From Mycobacterium persicum (GTDB taxonomy: Bacteria > Actinomycetota > Actinomycetes > Mycobacteriales > Mycobacteriaceae), in the NCBI RefSeq assembly GCF_002086675.1, contig NZ_MVIF01000003.1, positions 1 through 64,000 on the forward strand: a stretch of 64,000 nt of DNA. The letters are read 5' to 3'. Position numbers and translations under genes: made by a program. Position 1 is the stretch's first letter. Every line of letters begins with the position of its first letter. Under the pieces are notes generated by a model. The model was not told the DNA's origin and did not search any database. It saw only the letters and a program-made list of their open reading frames with translations. Of the stretch, positions 1-9,903 are shown piece by piece.

Positions 1-146
1 CTTCGACACGTCGTTTCGATGCGACTGGTTACTGGAGGCTTTATTTCCAGTGGGCATCTTTCGAAATATTGCCGCGGCGGCTGCAAAAACGCCGCGGCTA
101 CAAGGTCGTCCGATGACCGATCCCGTCCGAGGCGGTGCGACGCGCT

Positions 147-848
147 TCACGTAGCTTGGCGGGCGCCCGCTTTGAACACGGTCAATAGCCCCGGCCTCGG
201 CGCGGCCGGCGACCCGACACAGACATAGTGGAGATATCGGCCGTCGGCGAAGAACCCCAAACTGGCTACGGCAATCGCCACGCCCAGCGGGCCGGGCCAC
301 GCGTTGATGCCCTCGATCCGCTGTATCCGCAAGCCCGCCTTCTTGAAGATTCGCACAATGCTCCGGCGGGTGAAAAAACGTAGGTAGGTGCGGTCGAAAG
401 GGCCAAAGTCCTCTTGCGGGAAGTCTTTTCGGAACAGCACCTGGCCCAGCGCGGGAAGAAAGCGGAAGTTGGGAACCGCGGCGACGACGACGCCGTCGGG
501 CTTGAGCTTGGTGCGCAGCTTGTGTAGCGCCGCGCCCGGTTCCACCAGCCGCTCCAATACGTCGACGCAGATCACCGCGTCGAAGTAGCCGTCGGGCAGT
601 TGGGCGATCTCCCGCTCCAGGTCTTCGGTGAGGACGCGTTCGGTGACGGCGCTGGCGGGCCGGGTGGTGTGCTCATCGGACACGATGCCCCAGAGTTCGG
701 CGCCGGTTCGGTCTTTGACCGTGACGCCGAACGACCCATCCGCGCAGCCGAGATCGAGGACCCGTTGTGCGTCGGTGGGTATGAGCCGCAACGTCTCTGC
801 CGCTGCTTGGTGGTAGTACCGCGCGAGGCGGCCGGGTTCTGGTGTCAT
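147..848 (-). CDS. Class I SAM-dependent methyltransferase of the glycolipid cluster
   Basis: Predicted 233-aa cytosolic methyltransferase. The SAM-binding glycine motif VLDLGCADGSFG lies at residues 30-41, an acidic VCVDVLERL segment follows, and the C-terminal part has the DRTYLRFFTRRSI segment common in Methyltransf_11/23-type sugar or lipid methyltransferases. An in-frame TTG sits 15 bases upstream, but the ATG at 848 is preferred because the TTG directly abuts its G-rich stretch. It is the last visible gene of a minus-strand run with a GAP-like membrane protein, a glycosyltransferase and two PapA acyltransferases. That context suggests O-methylation of a sugar or acyl group on a surface glycolipid. 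The substrate is inferred from context only. Confidence 0.8.
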   Translation of the reverse strand: MTPEPGRLARYYHQAAAETLRLIPTDAQRVLDLGCADGSFGVTVKDRTGAELWGIVSDEHTTRPASAVTERVLTEDLEREIAQLPDGYFDAVICVDVLERLVEPGAALHKLRTKLKPDGVVVAAVPNFRFLPALGQVLFRKDFPQEDFGPFDRTYLRFFTRRSIVRIFKKAGLRIQRIEGINAWPGPLGVAIAVASLGFFADGRYLHYVCVGSPAAPRPGLLTVFKAGARQAT

Positions 849-878
849 CGGCTCAGCTGGCAACCCCGCATGCTGGGT

Positions 879-1601
879 TCAGTTCATGCCGCTTGCCAGC
901 AGGGCGACCCCGGCCGCGGCGAAGGCAACGGAGAGGATCTGGCGCCGATGCGTCCGTAGCCAGTTGCGCAGCCGCAACATGGTGGCTTCGGTCTTGTCAG
1001 GGTTGACCAGATGGCTGACAAGCGGGATCTCGACGATCGCGAGCATCACGAGAAGGTAGGCGACGGTCGCGCTGAGCTGAGTGCCGAACGCCGCACCCGA
1101 CGCGCCGATGGCGGTGAGCACCACCAGGTACTCCACCGGCGGTGGTCCCGCCGAGCTCAGGCCGGCCACAAACGCCACCCAGGGAAATCCGCCCTCGAGT
1201 GCACTCTGGGCGTTTGCCATCAGCCGCGAGAATCGGGAGGGCTGCTCCTGCACCAGCACCGTCGAGGACTCGCCGGTGGACGCCAGCGCGGGCGAACGGA
1301 CCGAGACTCCGGCGGCGACCAGCGCGGCCACCACTAATGCCACGACACCAAGCGCGACTTGGATGTGCCCGACAGTGGAGCTTGCCGCCAGGGAGGTCAC
1401 ATTGTCGGCGAGGGCATGTGCGAAGTCGCGCAGCAGAAGCAAAACACCCAGTGCGACGGCTGCGCCCGTCGCCATTCCGCCGAACCAGAAAGCGAGTAGG
1501 TTGACCATTGGCCGCGGCTTCGAGATCAAGAAGAGGGCAACGCCCAGACGCACCGGCTCAGTCGCTGTGATCAGCGCGAGGATCAGTACTGTGGTCCACA
1601 T
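879..1601 (-). CDS. GAP/Sap-family integral membrane protein (glycolipid addressing protein)
   Basis: A 240-aa polytopic membrane protein. Hydrophobic segments near residues 1-25, 35-58, 78-100, 135-158, 165-188 and 215-238 suggest about six membrane spans, with a polar loop around 100-130. Length and hydrophobic pattern match the mycobacterial GAP/Sap family (SfLAP domain), whose members help move glycopeptidolipids, sulfolipids or related lipids to the surface. The ATG at 1601 has a strong ribosome site, GGGAGGAGG, ending about 6 nt upstream. It lies between a glycosyltransferase and a methyltransferase on the same strand, matching families that pair one GAP protein with each surface glycolipid cluster. 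Confidence 0.8.
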   Translation of the reverse strand: MWTTVLILALITATEPVRLGVALFLISKPRPMVNLLAFWFGGMATGAAVALGVLLLLRDFAHALADNVTSLAASSTVGHIQVALGVVALVVAALVAAGVSVRSPALASTGESSTVLVQEQPSRFSRLMANAQSALEGGFPWVAFVAGLSSAGPPPVEYLVVLTAIGASGAAFGTQLSATVAYLLVMLAIVEIPLVSHLVNPDKTEATMLRLRNWLRTHRRQILSVAFAAAGVALLASGMN

Positions 1602-1745
1602 CTGCCCCCTCCTCCCGTTCGCGTCTTTCAGCTGACCGACACTGCGTCAACGCATAGGAAGCGGTGGCGACCGCCCGGGGCTCTGTCGTTGAAGAAGCAT
1701 TTCGCGGTCATGTCGTCCTGTTCGAGTGGGCGGTGCGCACCGGAG

Positions 1746-3014
1746 TCAGTCACGAAATTGCGGGCTGTACTGATTCCGGCTCACCTCATTTTCCAGAAGA
1801 TCAGCTGCCCGCGTGGCGCTTTCGCCAGGTTTGGTCATCTGATTTGCAATCTCGCGGGCCCGATTGACGTACGCGGGGGCCAGAATTGCCCGGAGGTCGC
1901 TGACCAGCGTCTCCTTCGTGGTGGCCGCGAGCCGGCGTCCAGAGCCGATCTTGAGCCGCTTGATCTGGGCTAACCAAATCGGTTGCTCTATCCAGATCCA
2001 GAGGATCAGGGTAGGGATGCCGGCTCGCATGCCCGCCGCGGTCGTTCCGGCGCCGCCGTGGTGTACCACCGCGCGGCAGGCCGGAAATACCGCGGCGTGG
2101 CTTACCCCGGGCACCAGTTTGACGTGGTCCGCGCACCCGAGAGTGCTGACGTCGTTCTGGCCGGTGCAGATCAACGCGCGTTCGCCCAATTCCGCACAGG
2201 CGGCGCTGATCATGGCGATGGTGTCGACGGGCGAATCCACCGGCATGCTGCCGAAGCCGAAGTAGATCGGCGGCGTGCCGGCAGCGATCCACGACAACAC
2301 CTCGTCGTCGTAATCCGTTGGCAGTTCCAGGGTCAGCGCTCCGACGAACGGCCGCCTGTCAGCCCATTGCGCCCATTCGGTAACCAGGCCGGGAAAGCAC
2401 AGCTCGTCATACGCCTGGATCTCGAGCGCCCGGCGGCCCAGAATGCGCGACGACGACGACGCGGTTGTCTTCGGCAGGTCCAGTTCTCGCCGCTGCACGT
2501 CTTCAGGGCTCTTCGTGATGCGCCAGTGCACCCACCACAGCGCCGAAATTAGAGAGCGATTCAACGGCGCCGGCAGGATTGGCAAGAGCTGGCCATTGAC
2601 CCGCGCGGGCATGAAGTGCATGGTCGCCAGCCGAATGTCGTAATACTCGGCGATGTTGGCGGCAATGCCCTGGTGGATCATGCCGGTCAACACCAGATCC
2701 GCGCCGGCTGCCAACGATCTCAGGGTCGCAGCCATGTCGGCCCAGGCCTGACGCAGGTCCGCGATACCTTCGCGCACCAACTTGACCGAAGTCTGCGGCT
2801 TCCAAAATTCGTGCAAGTTGTCTTCGTCGTCCAGCAGCGCCTGAGTGTCCGGTCCGTAGCTGACCGCATCCAGTCCGGCCGCTTCGGCCAAATCGATCAG
2901 GTTGGGCGGCACCGCGAGGCGAACTTCGTGCCCCCGGCGCAGCAGCTCCCGACCGAGGGCCGTGCAGGGCTCGACATCGCCGCGGGTGCCGTTGATCGCC
3001 AGTGCGAACTTCAT
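1746..3014 (-). CDS. GT1-family glycosyltransferase (Rv1524/Rv1526c-like)
   Basis: A 422-aa GT-B glycosyltransferase of the UGT/Gtf type used for glycopeptidolipid and lipooligosaccharide sugars. The N terminus (MKFALAINGTRGDVEP) is the family's acceptor-domain start. HHGGAGTTAAG at 318-328 is the nucleotide-sugar binding signature, and FGFGSMP near 252-258 is the donor-domain entry. The ATG at 3014 is preceded by AGGTAGGGGAC. The neighbours are two PapA acyltransferases upstream and a GAP-like protein downstream on the same strand, so it probably glycosylates a methyl-branched acyl lipid or trehalose-based acceptor. The sugar cannot be read from sequence. Confidence 0.88.
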   Translation of the reverse strand: MKFALAINGTRGDVEPCTALGRELLRRGHEVRLAVPPNLIDLAEAAGLDAVSYGPDTQALLDDEDNLHEFWKPQTSVKLVREGIADLRQAWADMAATLRSLAAGADLVLTGMIHQGIAANIAEYYDIRLATMHFMPARVNGQLLPILPAPLNRSLISALWWVHWRITKSPEDVQRRELDLPKTTASSSSRILGRRALEIQAYDELCFPGLVTEWAQWADRRPFVGALTLELPTDYDDEVLSWIAAGTPPIYFGFGSMPVDSPVDTIAMISAACAELGERALICTGQNDVSTLGCADHVKLVPGVSHAAVFPACRAVVHHGGAGTTAAGMRAGIPTLILWIWIEQPIWLAQIKRLKIGSGRRLAATTKETLVSDLRAILAPAYVNRAREIANQMTKPGESATRAADLLENEVSRNQYSPQFRD

Positions 3015-3073
3015 CAGCGTCCCCTACCTTTTGCTTCCCGCCCCCCGGGCGACCTCAGTCCGGTGACTGCGAA

Positions 3074-4429
3074 CTATCCGAATACCTCAGCGGTTAGCCG
3101 ATAATCTGCAAGCGTTTGTTCTATCAATCCGCGCAGCTGCCGGTTCGAATTCTCCGCGCCACGTTGATAAGAGGATACGCTGATGAAAACTTTTCCATTC
3201 AGACGTCCGGAGAACAGGTACAGCTGGCCGCTTTCCCGCTCGATATTCTGTTTGGCCGCACCCTGATTGAACAGACGTGCGGAGAAATGGTCGGCATCGG
3301 TGCCGTCGATACGGTTCAAATCGTGACTAAGGTTCCCGACATTCGAACAGCAAACCGGCAAATCCGAACTGCCCAGGGCTAGTGCTGCCATCTTCCTGGC
3401 CAGCCACCTCGGTGTGTAAGGGACCAGCGGCAGCGGTTTGAGCAGCTCGTTTGGGGTTTCGTGGAGTGCGGCCAGGCTCTGTTTCATCTCGTTGCGGATG
3501 AGCTGCAAATCCGTCGCCACGCGGTCCGGGTCGACCCGGAAGGTAATGGCCGTCAGCGCATTTGCCCGTGAATCACCTGCGGTGCGTTCATTGACCGGCA
3601 TTGTTATCGTGACAGCGTTATCAGCCGGGCTCAGCCGTCCCATGCGTTGCGCGAGCCTGGTCGCGAAAGCAACGAAAAGCGAATTGCTGGACCCGCCGAG
3701 TTCGAGTACCCGGCCATCCCACGAAGCCAGCCCACAGGAAAATGTGACAGAAGGTACGACAATTGGCTCGTCGCTGCGGCCCGACGCAGCCGGTGGTGCG
3801 CCTGTTGGTGCCTTCGCACTCGAGCCACGGTTGAGGACGAGCATGATGCCGGCGATCAGCGCCCGAAAAACCTGGGGCAATCCGCGAACGGCGTCCCACG
3901 CATCGACAAACAGTGCTCGTCCACGACTGCGCGATCGTGGGGGTGGATAGCCGAAATCGCGGGTGATGCCGTTGACGGCCTCGTGGATAGCGAGATGCAA
4001 CGCGACGCCGTCCACCACCGAGTGCGACGTGATTAGGGTTACCGCCGTCCCACCGTCGTGGAGCGGGAGGACCCCCAGGTGCCAGCAAGGACCGTATTCG
4101 GGGTCGACCGGAATCTGCGCACGCTCATCCAGCCAGCCCATGATTTCAGCGCGAGATCGGGGTGCCGGGGCGACGTCGATGTCCGGCGCATCGCGGTATG
4201 CGACCCAGCGGGGACGGCCAAACGGTAACGGGGAACGTTCGATTCGGCGCCCGAGCCATCCATGGCCGAGGTTGCGGTTGAACCGGCGCAACGCTTCCAA
4301 GTCAACCGGACGATCGTAGATCCAGGTAACTTGGCCGACGGTGTCAACGCCGGTTGCGCGCAACCGAAGGAAGGCTGCGTGGTCGAGAAAGGCGATCCTG
4401 TTGTCCGTCATGGCCGAAGAACGTGCCAA
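3074..4429 (-). CDS. PapA-type (condensation-fold) acyltransferase
   Basis: A 451-aa member of the condensation/PapA acyltransferase superfamily. The catalytic HxxxD motif is H136-SVV-D140-G. The protein lacks the N-terminal signature of the PapA1/2/3 group and is probably the second, PapA4-like enzyme of a lipooligosaccharide locus; that subtype is inference. A TTG start at 4429 is chosen because AGGGAG lies about 8 nt upstream of it, whereas the ATG at 4411 (MTDNRIAFLDH) has only a weak site. The gap to the upstream papA gene is 34 bp, so the two are probably co-transcribed and may add two different acyl chains to one glycolipid. Confidence 0.8.
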   Translation of the reverse strand: MARSSAMTDNRIAFLDHAAFLRLRATGVDTVGQVTWIYDRPVDLEALRRFNRNLGHGWLGRRIERSPLPFGRPRWVAYRDAPDIDVAPAPRSRAEIMGWLDERAQIPVDPEYGPCWHLGVLPLHDGGTAVTLITSHSVVDGVALHLAIHEAVNGITRDFGYPPPRSRSRGRALFVDAWDAVRGLPQVFRALIAGIMLVLNRGSSAKAPTGAPPAASGRSDEPIVVPSVTFSCGLASWDGRVLELGGSSNSLFVAFATRLAQRMGRLSPADNAVTITMPVNERTAGDSRANALTAITFRVDPDRVATDLQLIRNEMKQSLAALHETPNELLKPLPLVPYTPRWLARKMAALALGSSDLPVCCSNVGNLSHDLNRIDGTDADHFSARLFNQGAAKQNIERESGQLYLFSGRLNGKVFISVSSYQRGAENSNRQLRGLIEQTLADYRLTAEVFG

Positions 4430-4463
4430 TTCGAAACTCCCTGGTAAAACCCGGATTTCCGGC

Positions 4464-5972
4464 CTAGCCGGTGCGCCAGGTGGTCAAGGGGGGGACCGCG
4501 GTCGCGGGTTCGTAGGCGCGCCGGCTATAGGCGAGGTGCAGCTGACTGCCGTTGTGGCGCCGGGCCGGCATCACTTCGCGTCCCTCGGCTACCCGGACAT
4601 AGGCGGCCTTCAGCGTCTCCGCGTAGCGGGTGACCGACTCGCGGGCGACCGGGTTGTCCGGGAACAACACCGTTAACTGGGTCTCTTTCTCGAACCGGTT
4701 AATCCGGATATCGATTTGCCCCATCATTCCGCCGTCGTGGCACAGCCGGGCGTGTAGGCCTTCCACGTGGCAGTTGGCCAGAGCCGACAGCGGCGGAATG
4801 CCGGCGTCGAGGTAGAAGAGCAATGGTGCTCCCCATTGGCCTTTCCGCAGCCACGGAACCAGTTCCAGCACGCGGTCCAACGGCACTTCGGCCAATTCCC
4901 GGCCGGAATCAAAGCATTCCTGAGCCGCCTTGACGATTTCACCGAACGACGATCCGGTGGTGGGGACGGTGAGCGGCACGAAGCCGGTGAACCAACCCGT
5001 CGTCATGAAATCCGTCTGGGTGCGGCGAATGTCGATGGGGACGATGGCGTGAAACTCGTCGGTTCCGGTCAATTCATGTTCGGCAACTGCCGACATAGCG
5101 AGTACGCCACCGCAGAACCGGGCTCCCGCCGACAAGCATGCGGACTCGAACGCGAGTGTCTGCCGCTCGTCCAACAGCCGGACGCCCATCATCTCGCACG
5201 GCGCAGATGTGTCCCCCAGCGGCAGTGGGAATTTGGGAAGGCAACCGTCGTTGGTCTCGAAGAATTCGGCCCATGCGCGGATGACCGGGGAGTCCAAGGT
5301 GAGCCCGGCCAGGTGCTCCTGCTGCCGGGTGCAGTAGTCGTGATAGCTGCCCGTCTCGGCCAGGCGCAACGGCGCTCCGCCCCCAACCAGCGCTACGTAC
5401 ATCAGGTGGATCTCGGCGAACGCGACGCCGACGAACATGGCGTCGCAGTGAAGATGGTCAATGGCCACACAGAAGGTGAAATGGTCTGCGCGCTGAATGA
5501 TCGAGAAGCGGAAGCAGTCCCACTCCAGCGGGGTCGGGGTGGCCAGCAGGTGGTCCCGCCACTGGCTTTGCGTTGTCAGCTCACCGTGCTGAGTCGCGAC
5601 GAACTGAATGTCGTTGGCTTTGTTGATGGTTCGCCGCACGAAGCGATCGCCCTCGGTGTGCTCGAACCAGCTTCGGTAGGTGTCGTGGCGACGCAGATGT
5701 GCATTGATGACGTGCGTCATGGTGCGGATGTCGCATCGACCGGGAATGTCCCAGGCGGAGATCAGCAATCGCGACATCTCCAGGCCGCGGCTGGCGTAGG
5801 ACCGGAAGTTACGCAGGTGATGGGCTTGCATATAGCTGGGCGGTACCGGGCTGATCGGTGCTTGCTTCGCCTTCGCGAGCGACGGCGGCGACGGTTGCCA
5901 CGACACCAGCAGGCCCGGCTCGGGAGCCCAATCGCGGATGGTCCCGGCCTCTACTTTCCCTACTCTGACCAT
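4464..5972 (-). CDS. PapA1/PapA2/PapA3-family polyketide-associated acyltransferase
   Basis: A 502-aa enzyme. The PapA1/2/3 pattern is clear in conserved stretches such as VPPSYMQA (43-50), VINAHLRRHDTYRSWFE (88-104) and FPDNPVARESV near the C terminus. Relatives acylate trehalose in sulfolipid, polyacyltrehalose or lipooligosaccharide synthesis. The active-site motif is H173-LHC-D177, followed by Ala rather than the usual Gly. The reading frame is open 52 codons further upstream, but the ATG at 5972 has GGGAGGAA 4 nt away and gives the normal family N terminus, so it is chosen. It is the first gene of the minus-strand cluster, transcribed away from ileS. Confidence 0.88.
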   Translation of the reverse strand: MVRVGKVEAGTIRDWAPEPGLLVSWQPSPPSLAKAKQAPISPVPPSYMQAHHLRNFRSYASRGLEMSRLLISAWDIPGRCDIRTMTHVINAHLRRHDTYRSWFEHTEGDRFVRRTINKANDIQFVATQHGELTTQSQWRDHLLATPTPLEWDCFRFSIIQRADHFTFCVAIDHLHCDAMFVGVAFAEIHLMYVALVGGGAPLRLAETGSYHDYCTRQQEHLAGLTLDSPVIRAWAEFFETNDGCLPKFPLPLGDTSAPCEMMGVRLLDERQTLAFESACLSAGARFCGGVLAMSAVAEHELTGTDEFHAIVPIDIRRTQTDFMTTGWFTGFVPLTVPTTGSSFGEIVKAAQECFDSGRELAEVPLDRVLELVPWLRKGQWGAPLLFYLDAGIPPLSALANCHVEGLHARLCHDGGMMGQIDIRINRFEKETQLTVLFPDNPVARESVTRYAETLKAAYVRVAEGREVMPARRHNGSQLHLAYSRRAYEPATAVPPLTTWRTG

Positions 5973-6479
5973 TCTTCCTCCCAGTCGCCCAGCAGGTTGC
6001 GATGCACCGGAGAGCCAAGGGTGGTCCACAGAACCCGGCACGGTGATGACATGTGTAGGGACCCCGGTGAACCGGGTTCGAGGTCTTGGCCGTAACGATT
6101 TCGGGTTGCGCCACCGGTGCCGGTCCACCGCACGTCACGGGACACGTTGGACGGGTCGGTGCCCCTGGCCGGCCAACGGACTGCGGTCGTGACGGCACTG
6201 GGTAGGCCGGGTATCGTGGTGTTCACATGCCCCCTCATTAACTTGTCGTGCCTCCCCGAAGGCACGACCATATTGCCGTCGGTACGGGTTGCCCCATGCC
6301 CGACGTTGTGACGACCGTTCATCCGGGTATTTAGGTTTCTAGCGGTGGTGAGCTGAGCCTAGTTGATGGTTGGTGCTTAAATTTCGGTTTTCGCTGCATT
6401 GGGTTTAAACCCGTGGTTGAGGGGTCGCAGTTTGTTGGCTGGGTGGGGTTCGCACTCCCGCTGCCGGGTAGGATCGGCC
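5973..6479. other. Divergent intergenic region between the glycolipid cluster and the ileS leader
   Basis: About 500 bp without a credible gene; the open frames here are short and overlap one another. It must hold the promoter of the minus-strand acyltransferase cluster and that of ileS. A perfect 12-bp palindrome GGGTTTAAACCC lies at 6401-6412. TAGGAT at 6469-6474 fits a mycobacterial -10 (TANNNT) and would start the ileS leader near 6480; no good -35 accompanies it. No terminator, repeat family or RNA gene was recognised. Confidence 0.5.
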
Positions 6480-6678
6480 GCAACGGCGTTGATCCGGCTA
6501 TCACCGGTGAGCCTTCGGAAGAACAGCCCAAAAGCCCAGTAGAACCGAACGGGTGGGCCCGTCACAGCCTGCAACGAGCGGCCGTGCGTAGGTGCGGCAA
6601 GCGGGGTGGTACCGCGGTGCTCGCGCTTCCGGCGCGTCGTCGTCCCCGTGTCTTGTGACAAGCGACACAGGAGACGGC
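6480..6678 (+). promoter_or_regulatory. Translational T-box riboswitch controlling ileS
   Basis: The T-box core GGGTGGTACCGCG lies at 6604-6616, with TGGT (6607-6610) able to pair with the NCCA end of uncharged tRNA. Upstream, GGCT and AGCC flank a short loop containing ATC at 6500-6502, an isoleucine specifier, followed by ACCGGTGA. This is the ultrashort stem I of actinobacterial ileS T-boxes. Downstream, GTGTC and GACAC form a hairpin ending against AGGAGA (6669-6674), the ileS ribosome site, and can extend to pair part of it. There is no terminator U-run, so control is probably at translation: uncharged tRNA-Ile frees the ribosome site. The 5' end is an estimate. Confidence 0.92.
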
Positions 6679-9600
6679 ATGACCGACAGCGCCTACCCGC
6701 GCAGCGACCTGGGCGCCGACCACCGTGGTGGCTCTCCGGACTTTCCCGCGATGGAAGACCAGGTCCTCGGGTATTGGGCCGGCGACGACACCTTCCGCGC
6801 CAGTATCGCCCGCCGCGACGGTGCCCCGGAATACGTGTTCTACGACGGGCCCCCCTTCGCCAACGGCCTGCCGCACTACGGGCATTTACTGACCGGCTAT
6901 GTCAAGGACATCGTGCCGCGGTACCGAACCATGCGCGGTTATAAGGTCGAGCGCCGCTTCGGTTGGGACACCCACGGGTTGCCCGCCGAACTCGAGGTCG
7001 AGCGCCAGCTGGGCATCACCGACAAATCGCAGATCGACGCAATGGGGATCGCCGCGTTCAACGATGCCTGCCGGGCTTCGGTGTTGCGCTACACCGACGA
7101 GTGGCAGGCATATGTGACCCGGCAGGCTCGCTGGGTCGATTTCGACAACGACTACAAGACGCTTGATCTGTCGTATATGGAATCGGTGATCTGGGCGTTC
7201 AAACAGCTCTGGGACAAGGGCCTGGCATACGAGGGCTACCGGGTGCTGCCCTACTGCTGGCGCGACGAAACCCCGCTATCCAATCACGAACTGCGGATGG
7301 ATGACGACGTGTACCAAAGCCGTCAGGACCCCGCGATCACGCTGGGATTCAAAGTGCCGGGTGGCCAAGCACTTACAGAGCTGGCCGGCGCATTCCTGTT
7401 GGTATGGACCACGACACCATGGACGCTCCCGTCGAACCTGGCCGTCGCCGTCCATCCTGACGTGACGTATGTCCAGGTCAGGGCCGGTGATCGGCGCTTC
7501 GTGCTGGCCGAGGCACGGCTGCCTGCCTACGCTCGAGAGCTCGGCGAAGAGCCCGAGGTTGTGGGCATCTATCGCGGAGCCGACCTACTGGACCTGCACT
7601 ACTTGCCGCCGTTTACATACTTTATGGACTCTGCCAATGCCTTTCGCGTACTTTCGGGCGAATTTGTGACCACTGAAGAGGGCACCGGCATCGTCCATAT
7701 GGCCCCGGCATATGGGGAAGACGACATGGCGGTCGCGGAGGTGGCCGGCATCGCGCCGGTAACCCCGGTCGATGCCAAGGGCCGCTTCGACGACACCATT
7801 GCCGACTACCAGGGGCAGCATGTGTTCGACGCCAACGCCCAGATCATCCATGACTTGAAGAAACAAAGTGGTCCGGCGGCGGCGAGCGGCGCCGTGTTGA
7901 TCCGCCACGAATCCTACGAACACCCTTACCCACATTGCTGGCGCTGTCGTAATCCGTTGATCTACCGCGCGGTGTCGTCCTGGTTCGTCACAGTGACGGA
8001 ATTCCGGGACCGCATGGTCGAACTCAACCAGCAGATCAGCTGGTATCCCGAACACGTCAAAGACGGCCAGTTCGGGAAGTGGCTGCAGGGTGCCCGCGAT
8101 TGGTCTATCTCGCGAAACCGCTACTGGGGCACCCCGATTCCGGTGTGGAAGTCCGACGACCCGGCGTACCCGAGAATCGACGTCTACGGCAGCCTGGACG
8201 AGCTGCAGCGCGACTTCGGGGTGCGGCCGGACAATTTGCACCGGCCCTATATCGACGAGCTCACCCGGCCCAATCCCGACGATCCCACCGGCAAAAGCAC
8301 GATGCGGCGCATCCCGGACGTGCTCGACGTGTGGTTCGACTCGGGCTCCATGCCCTACGCTCAGGTGCACTACCCGTTCGAAAACCGTGACTGGTTCGAC
8401 GGAGTCGATTGCGCCGACTCCGGCAGGAGGGTCGATGCCCATTACCCCGGGGACTTCATCGTCGAGTACATCGGACAGACCCGTGGCTGGTTTTACACAC
8501 TGCACGTGCTGGCGACCGCGCTGTTCGACCGGCCCGCGTTCAAAACGTGTGTGGCGCACGGGATCGTACTGGGTTCCGACGGCCAGAAAATGAGCAAGTC
8601 GCTGCGCAACTACCCCGACGTCAACGAGGTGTTTCACCGGGACGGCTCCGACGCGATGCGCTGGTTCTTGATGGCCTCGCCGATCCTGCGCGGCGGCAAC
8701 CTGATTGTCACCGAACAGGGGATCCGTGACGGGGTGCGGCAGGTATTACGGCCGTTGTGGAATGCCTACAGCTTCTTGGCCCTGTATGCGCCGAAAGTGG
8801 GTATCTGGCGTACCGATTCACGCCATGTACTGGATCGCTACATCCTGGCCAAGCTGGCGGTGCTGCGCGACGACCTCACCGGGTCGATGGAGGTGTGCGA
8901 CCTCTCCGGAGCCTGCGAGCAGCTTCGGCTGTTCACCGAGGCGCTGACGAATTGGTATGTGCGGCGGTCACGGTTGCGATTCTGGGAAGAAGACGCCGAC
9001 GCCATCGACACCCTGCACACCGTGTTGGAGGTTACCGCCAGACTGGCTGCGCCGTTGCTGCCGTTGATGACCGAGGTGATCTGGCGCGCGGTGACCGGTG
9101 AGCGCTCGGTTCACCTGACGGACTGGCCGCGAGCCGATGCGGTGCCCGCCGACGCCGGCCTAGTGGCGGCGATGGATCAGGTCCGCGAAGTGTGCTCGGC
9201 CGCGTCGTCGCTGCGCAAGGCCAAAAAGCTGCGGGTGCGCCTGCCGCTGCCGAAACTGACTGTGGCAGTCGACGATCCGCAACGACTACAGCCGTTCATC
9301 GAGCTGATCGCCGATGAGCTCAACGTCAAACAGGTCGAGCTCACCGACGACATCGACACCTACGGGCGGTTCGAGCTGACCGTCAACGCCAGGGTGGCCG
9401 GGCCGCGACTGGGCAAGGACGTGCAAGCGGCGATCAAGGCGGTCAAGGCCGGCGACGGCGTCGTCAATTCCGACGGCACCTTGACGGCAGGACCGGCGGT
9501 GCTGCAACCGGAGGAATACAGCTCACGGCTGGTGGCCGCCGATCCGGAGTCCACCGCGGCACTGCCCGGCGGTGCCGGGCTGGTGGTGCTCGACGGCACG

Positions 9601-9861
9601 GTGACCCCGGAATTGGAGGCCGAGGGCTGGGCCAAAGACCGCATCCGGGAACTGCAAGAGCTGCGCAAGTCGACCGGGCTGGACGTGTCCGACCGGATCA
9701 GCGTGGTGATATCGGTGCCTGCCGAGCGTCAGGCCTGGGCGCAGACCCACCGCGATCTCATTGCCGGCGAAATCCTGGCCACCAGTTTCGAATTCGGCGA
9801 CCCGGCCGGCGGCGTCGATATCGGCGACGGGGTACGAGTCGCGATCGCCAAGGCCGGCTAA
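6679..9861 (+). CDS. ileS: Isoleucyl-tRNA synthetase
   Basis: A 1060-aa class I synthetase that charges tRNA-Ile; M. tuberculosis IleS is about 1041 aa. The HIGH motif reads HYGH near residues 66-69 in [14 protein letters not shown], and KMSKS is at about 637-641. The editing domain lies between them and an anticodon-binding domain with [10 protein letters not shown] follows. The sequence is of the eukaryote-like IleS type typical of mycobacteria, the form linked to low mupirocin sensitivity. The ATG at 6679 is chosen for its AGGAGA site; an earlier in-frame start would run through the T-box. Expression is probably governed by the T-box just upstream. Confidence 0.98.
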   Translation: MTDSAYPRSDLGADHRGGSPDFPAMEDQVLGYWAGDDTFRASIARRDGAPEYVFYDGPPFANGLPHYGHLLTGYVKDIVPRYRTMRGYKVERRFGWDTHGLPAELEVERQLGITDKSQIDAMGIAAFNDACRASVLRYTDEWQAYVTRQARWVDFDNDYKTLDLSYMESVIWAFKQLWDKGLAYEGYRVLPYCWRDETPLSNHELRMDDDVYQSRQDPAITLGFKVPGGQALTELAGAFLLVWTTTPWTLPSNLAVAVHPDVTYVQVRAGDRRFVLAEARLPAYARELGEEPEVVGIYRGADLLDLHYLPPFTYFMDSANAFRVLSGEFVTTEEGTGIVHMAPAYGEDDMAVAEVAGIAPVTPVDAKGRFDDTIADYQGQHVFDANAQIIHDLKKQSGPAAASGAVLIRHESYEHPYPHCWRCRNPLIYRAVSSWFVTVTEFRDRMVELNQQISWYPEHVKDGQFGKWLQGARDWSISRNRYWGTPIPVWKSDDPAYPRIDVYGSLDELQRDFGVRPDNLHRPYIDELTRPNPDDPTGKSTMRRIPDVLDVWFDSGSMPYAQVHYPFENRDWFDGVDCADSGRRVDAHYPGDFIVEYIGQTRGWFYTLHVLATALFDRPAFKTCVAHGIVLGSDGQKMSKSLRNYPDVNEVFHRDGSDAMRWFLMASPILRGGNLIVTEQGIRDGVRQVLRPLWNAYSFLALYAPKVGIWRTDSRHVLDRYILAKLAVLRDDLTGSMEVCDLSGACEQLRLFTEALTNWYVRRSRLRFWEEDADAIDTLHTVLEVTARLAAPLLPLMTEVIWRAVTGERSVHLTDWPRADAVPADAGLVAAMDQVREVCSAASSLRKAKKLRVRLPLPKLTVAVDDPQRLQPFIELIADELNVKQVELTDDIDTYGRFELTVNARVAGPRLGKDVQAAIKAVKAGDGVVNSDGTLTAGPAVLQPEEYSSRLVAADPESTAALPGGAGLVVLDGTVTPELEAEGWAKDRIRELQELRKSTGLDVSDRISVVISVPAERQAWAQTHRDLIAGEILATSFEFGDPAGGVDIGDGVRVAIAKAG

Positions 9862-9903
9862 CGGCGGGTGCCCAACGGCGGGGGACAGCCGGCCGCCGGC
9901 GTG

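Noticed and set aside
4767..6095. 442-aa plus-strand frame across the PapA gene
   Set aside because: Antisense to a protein with an intact HxxxD and PapA signatures; composition is Arg/Gly-rich shadow.
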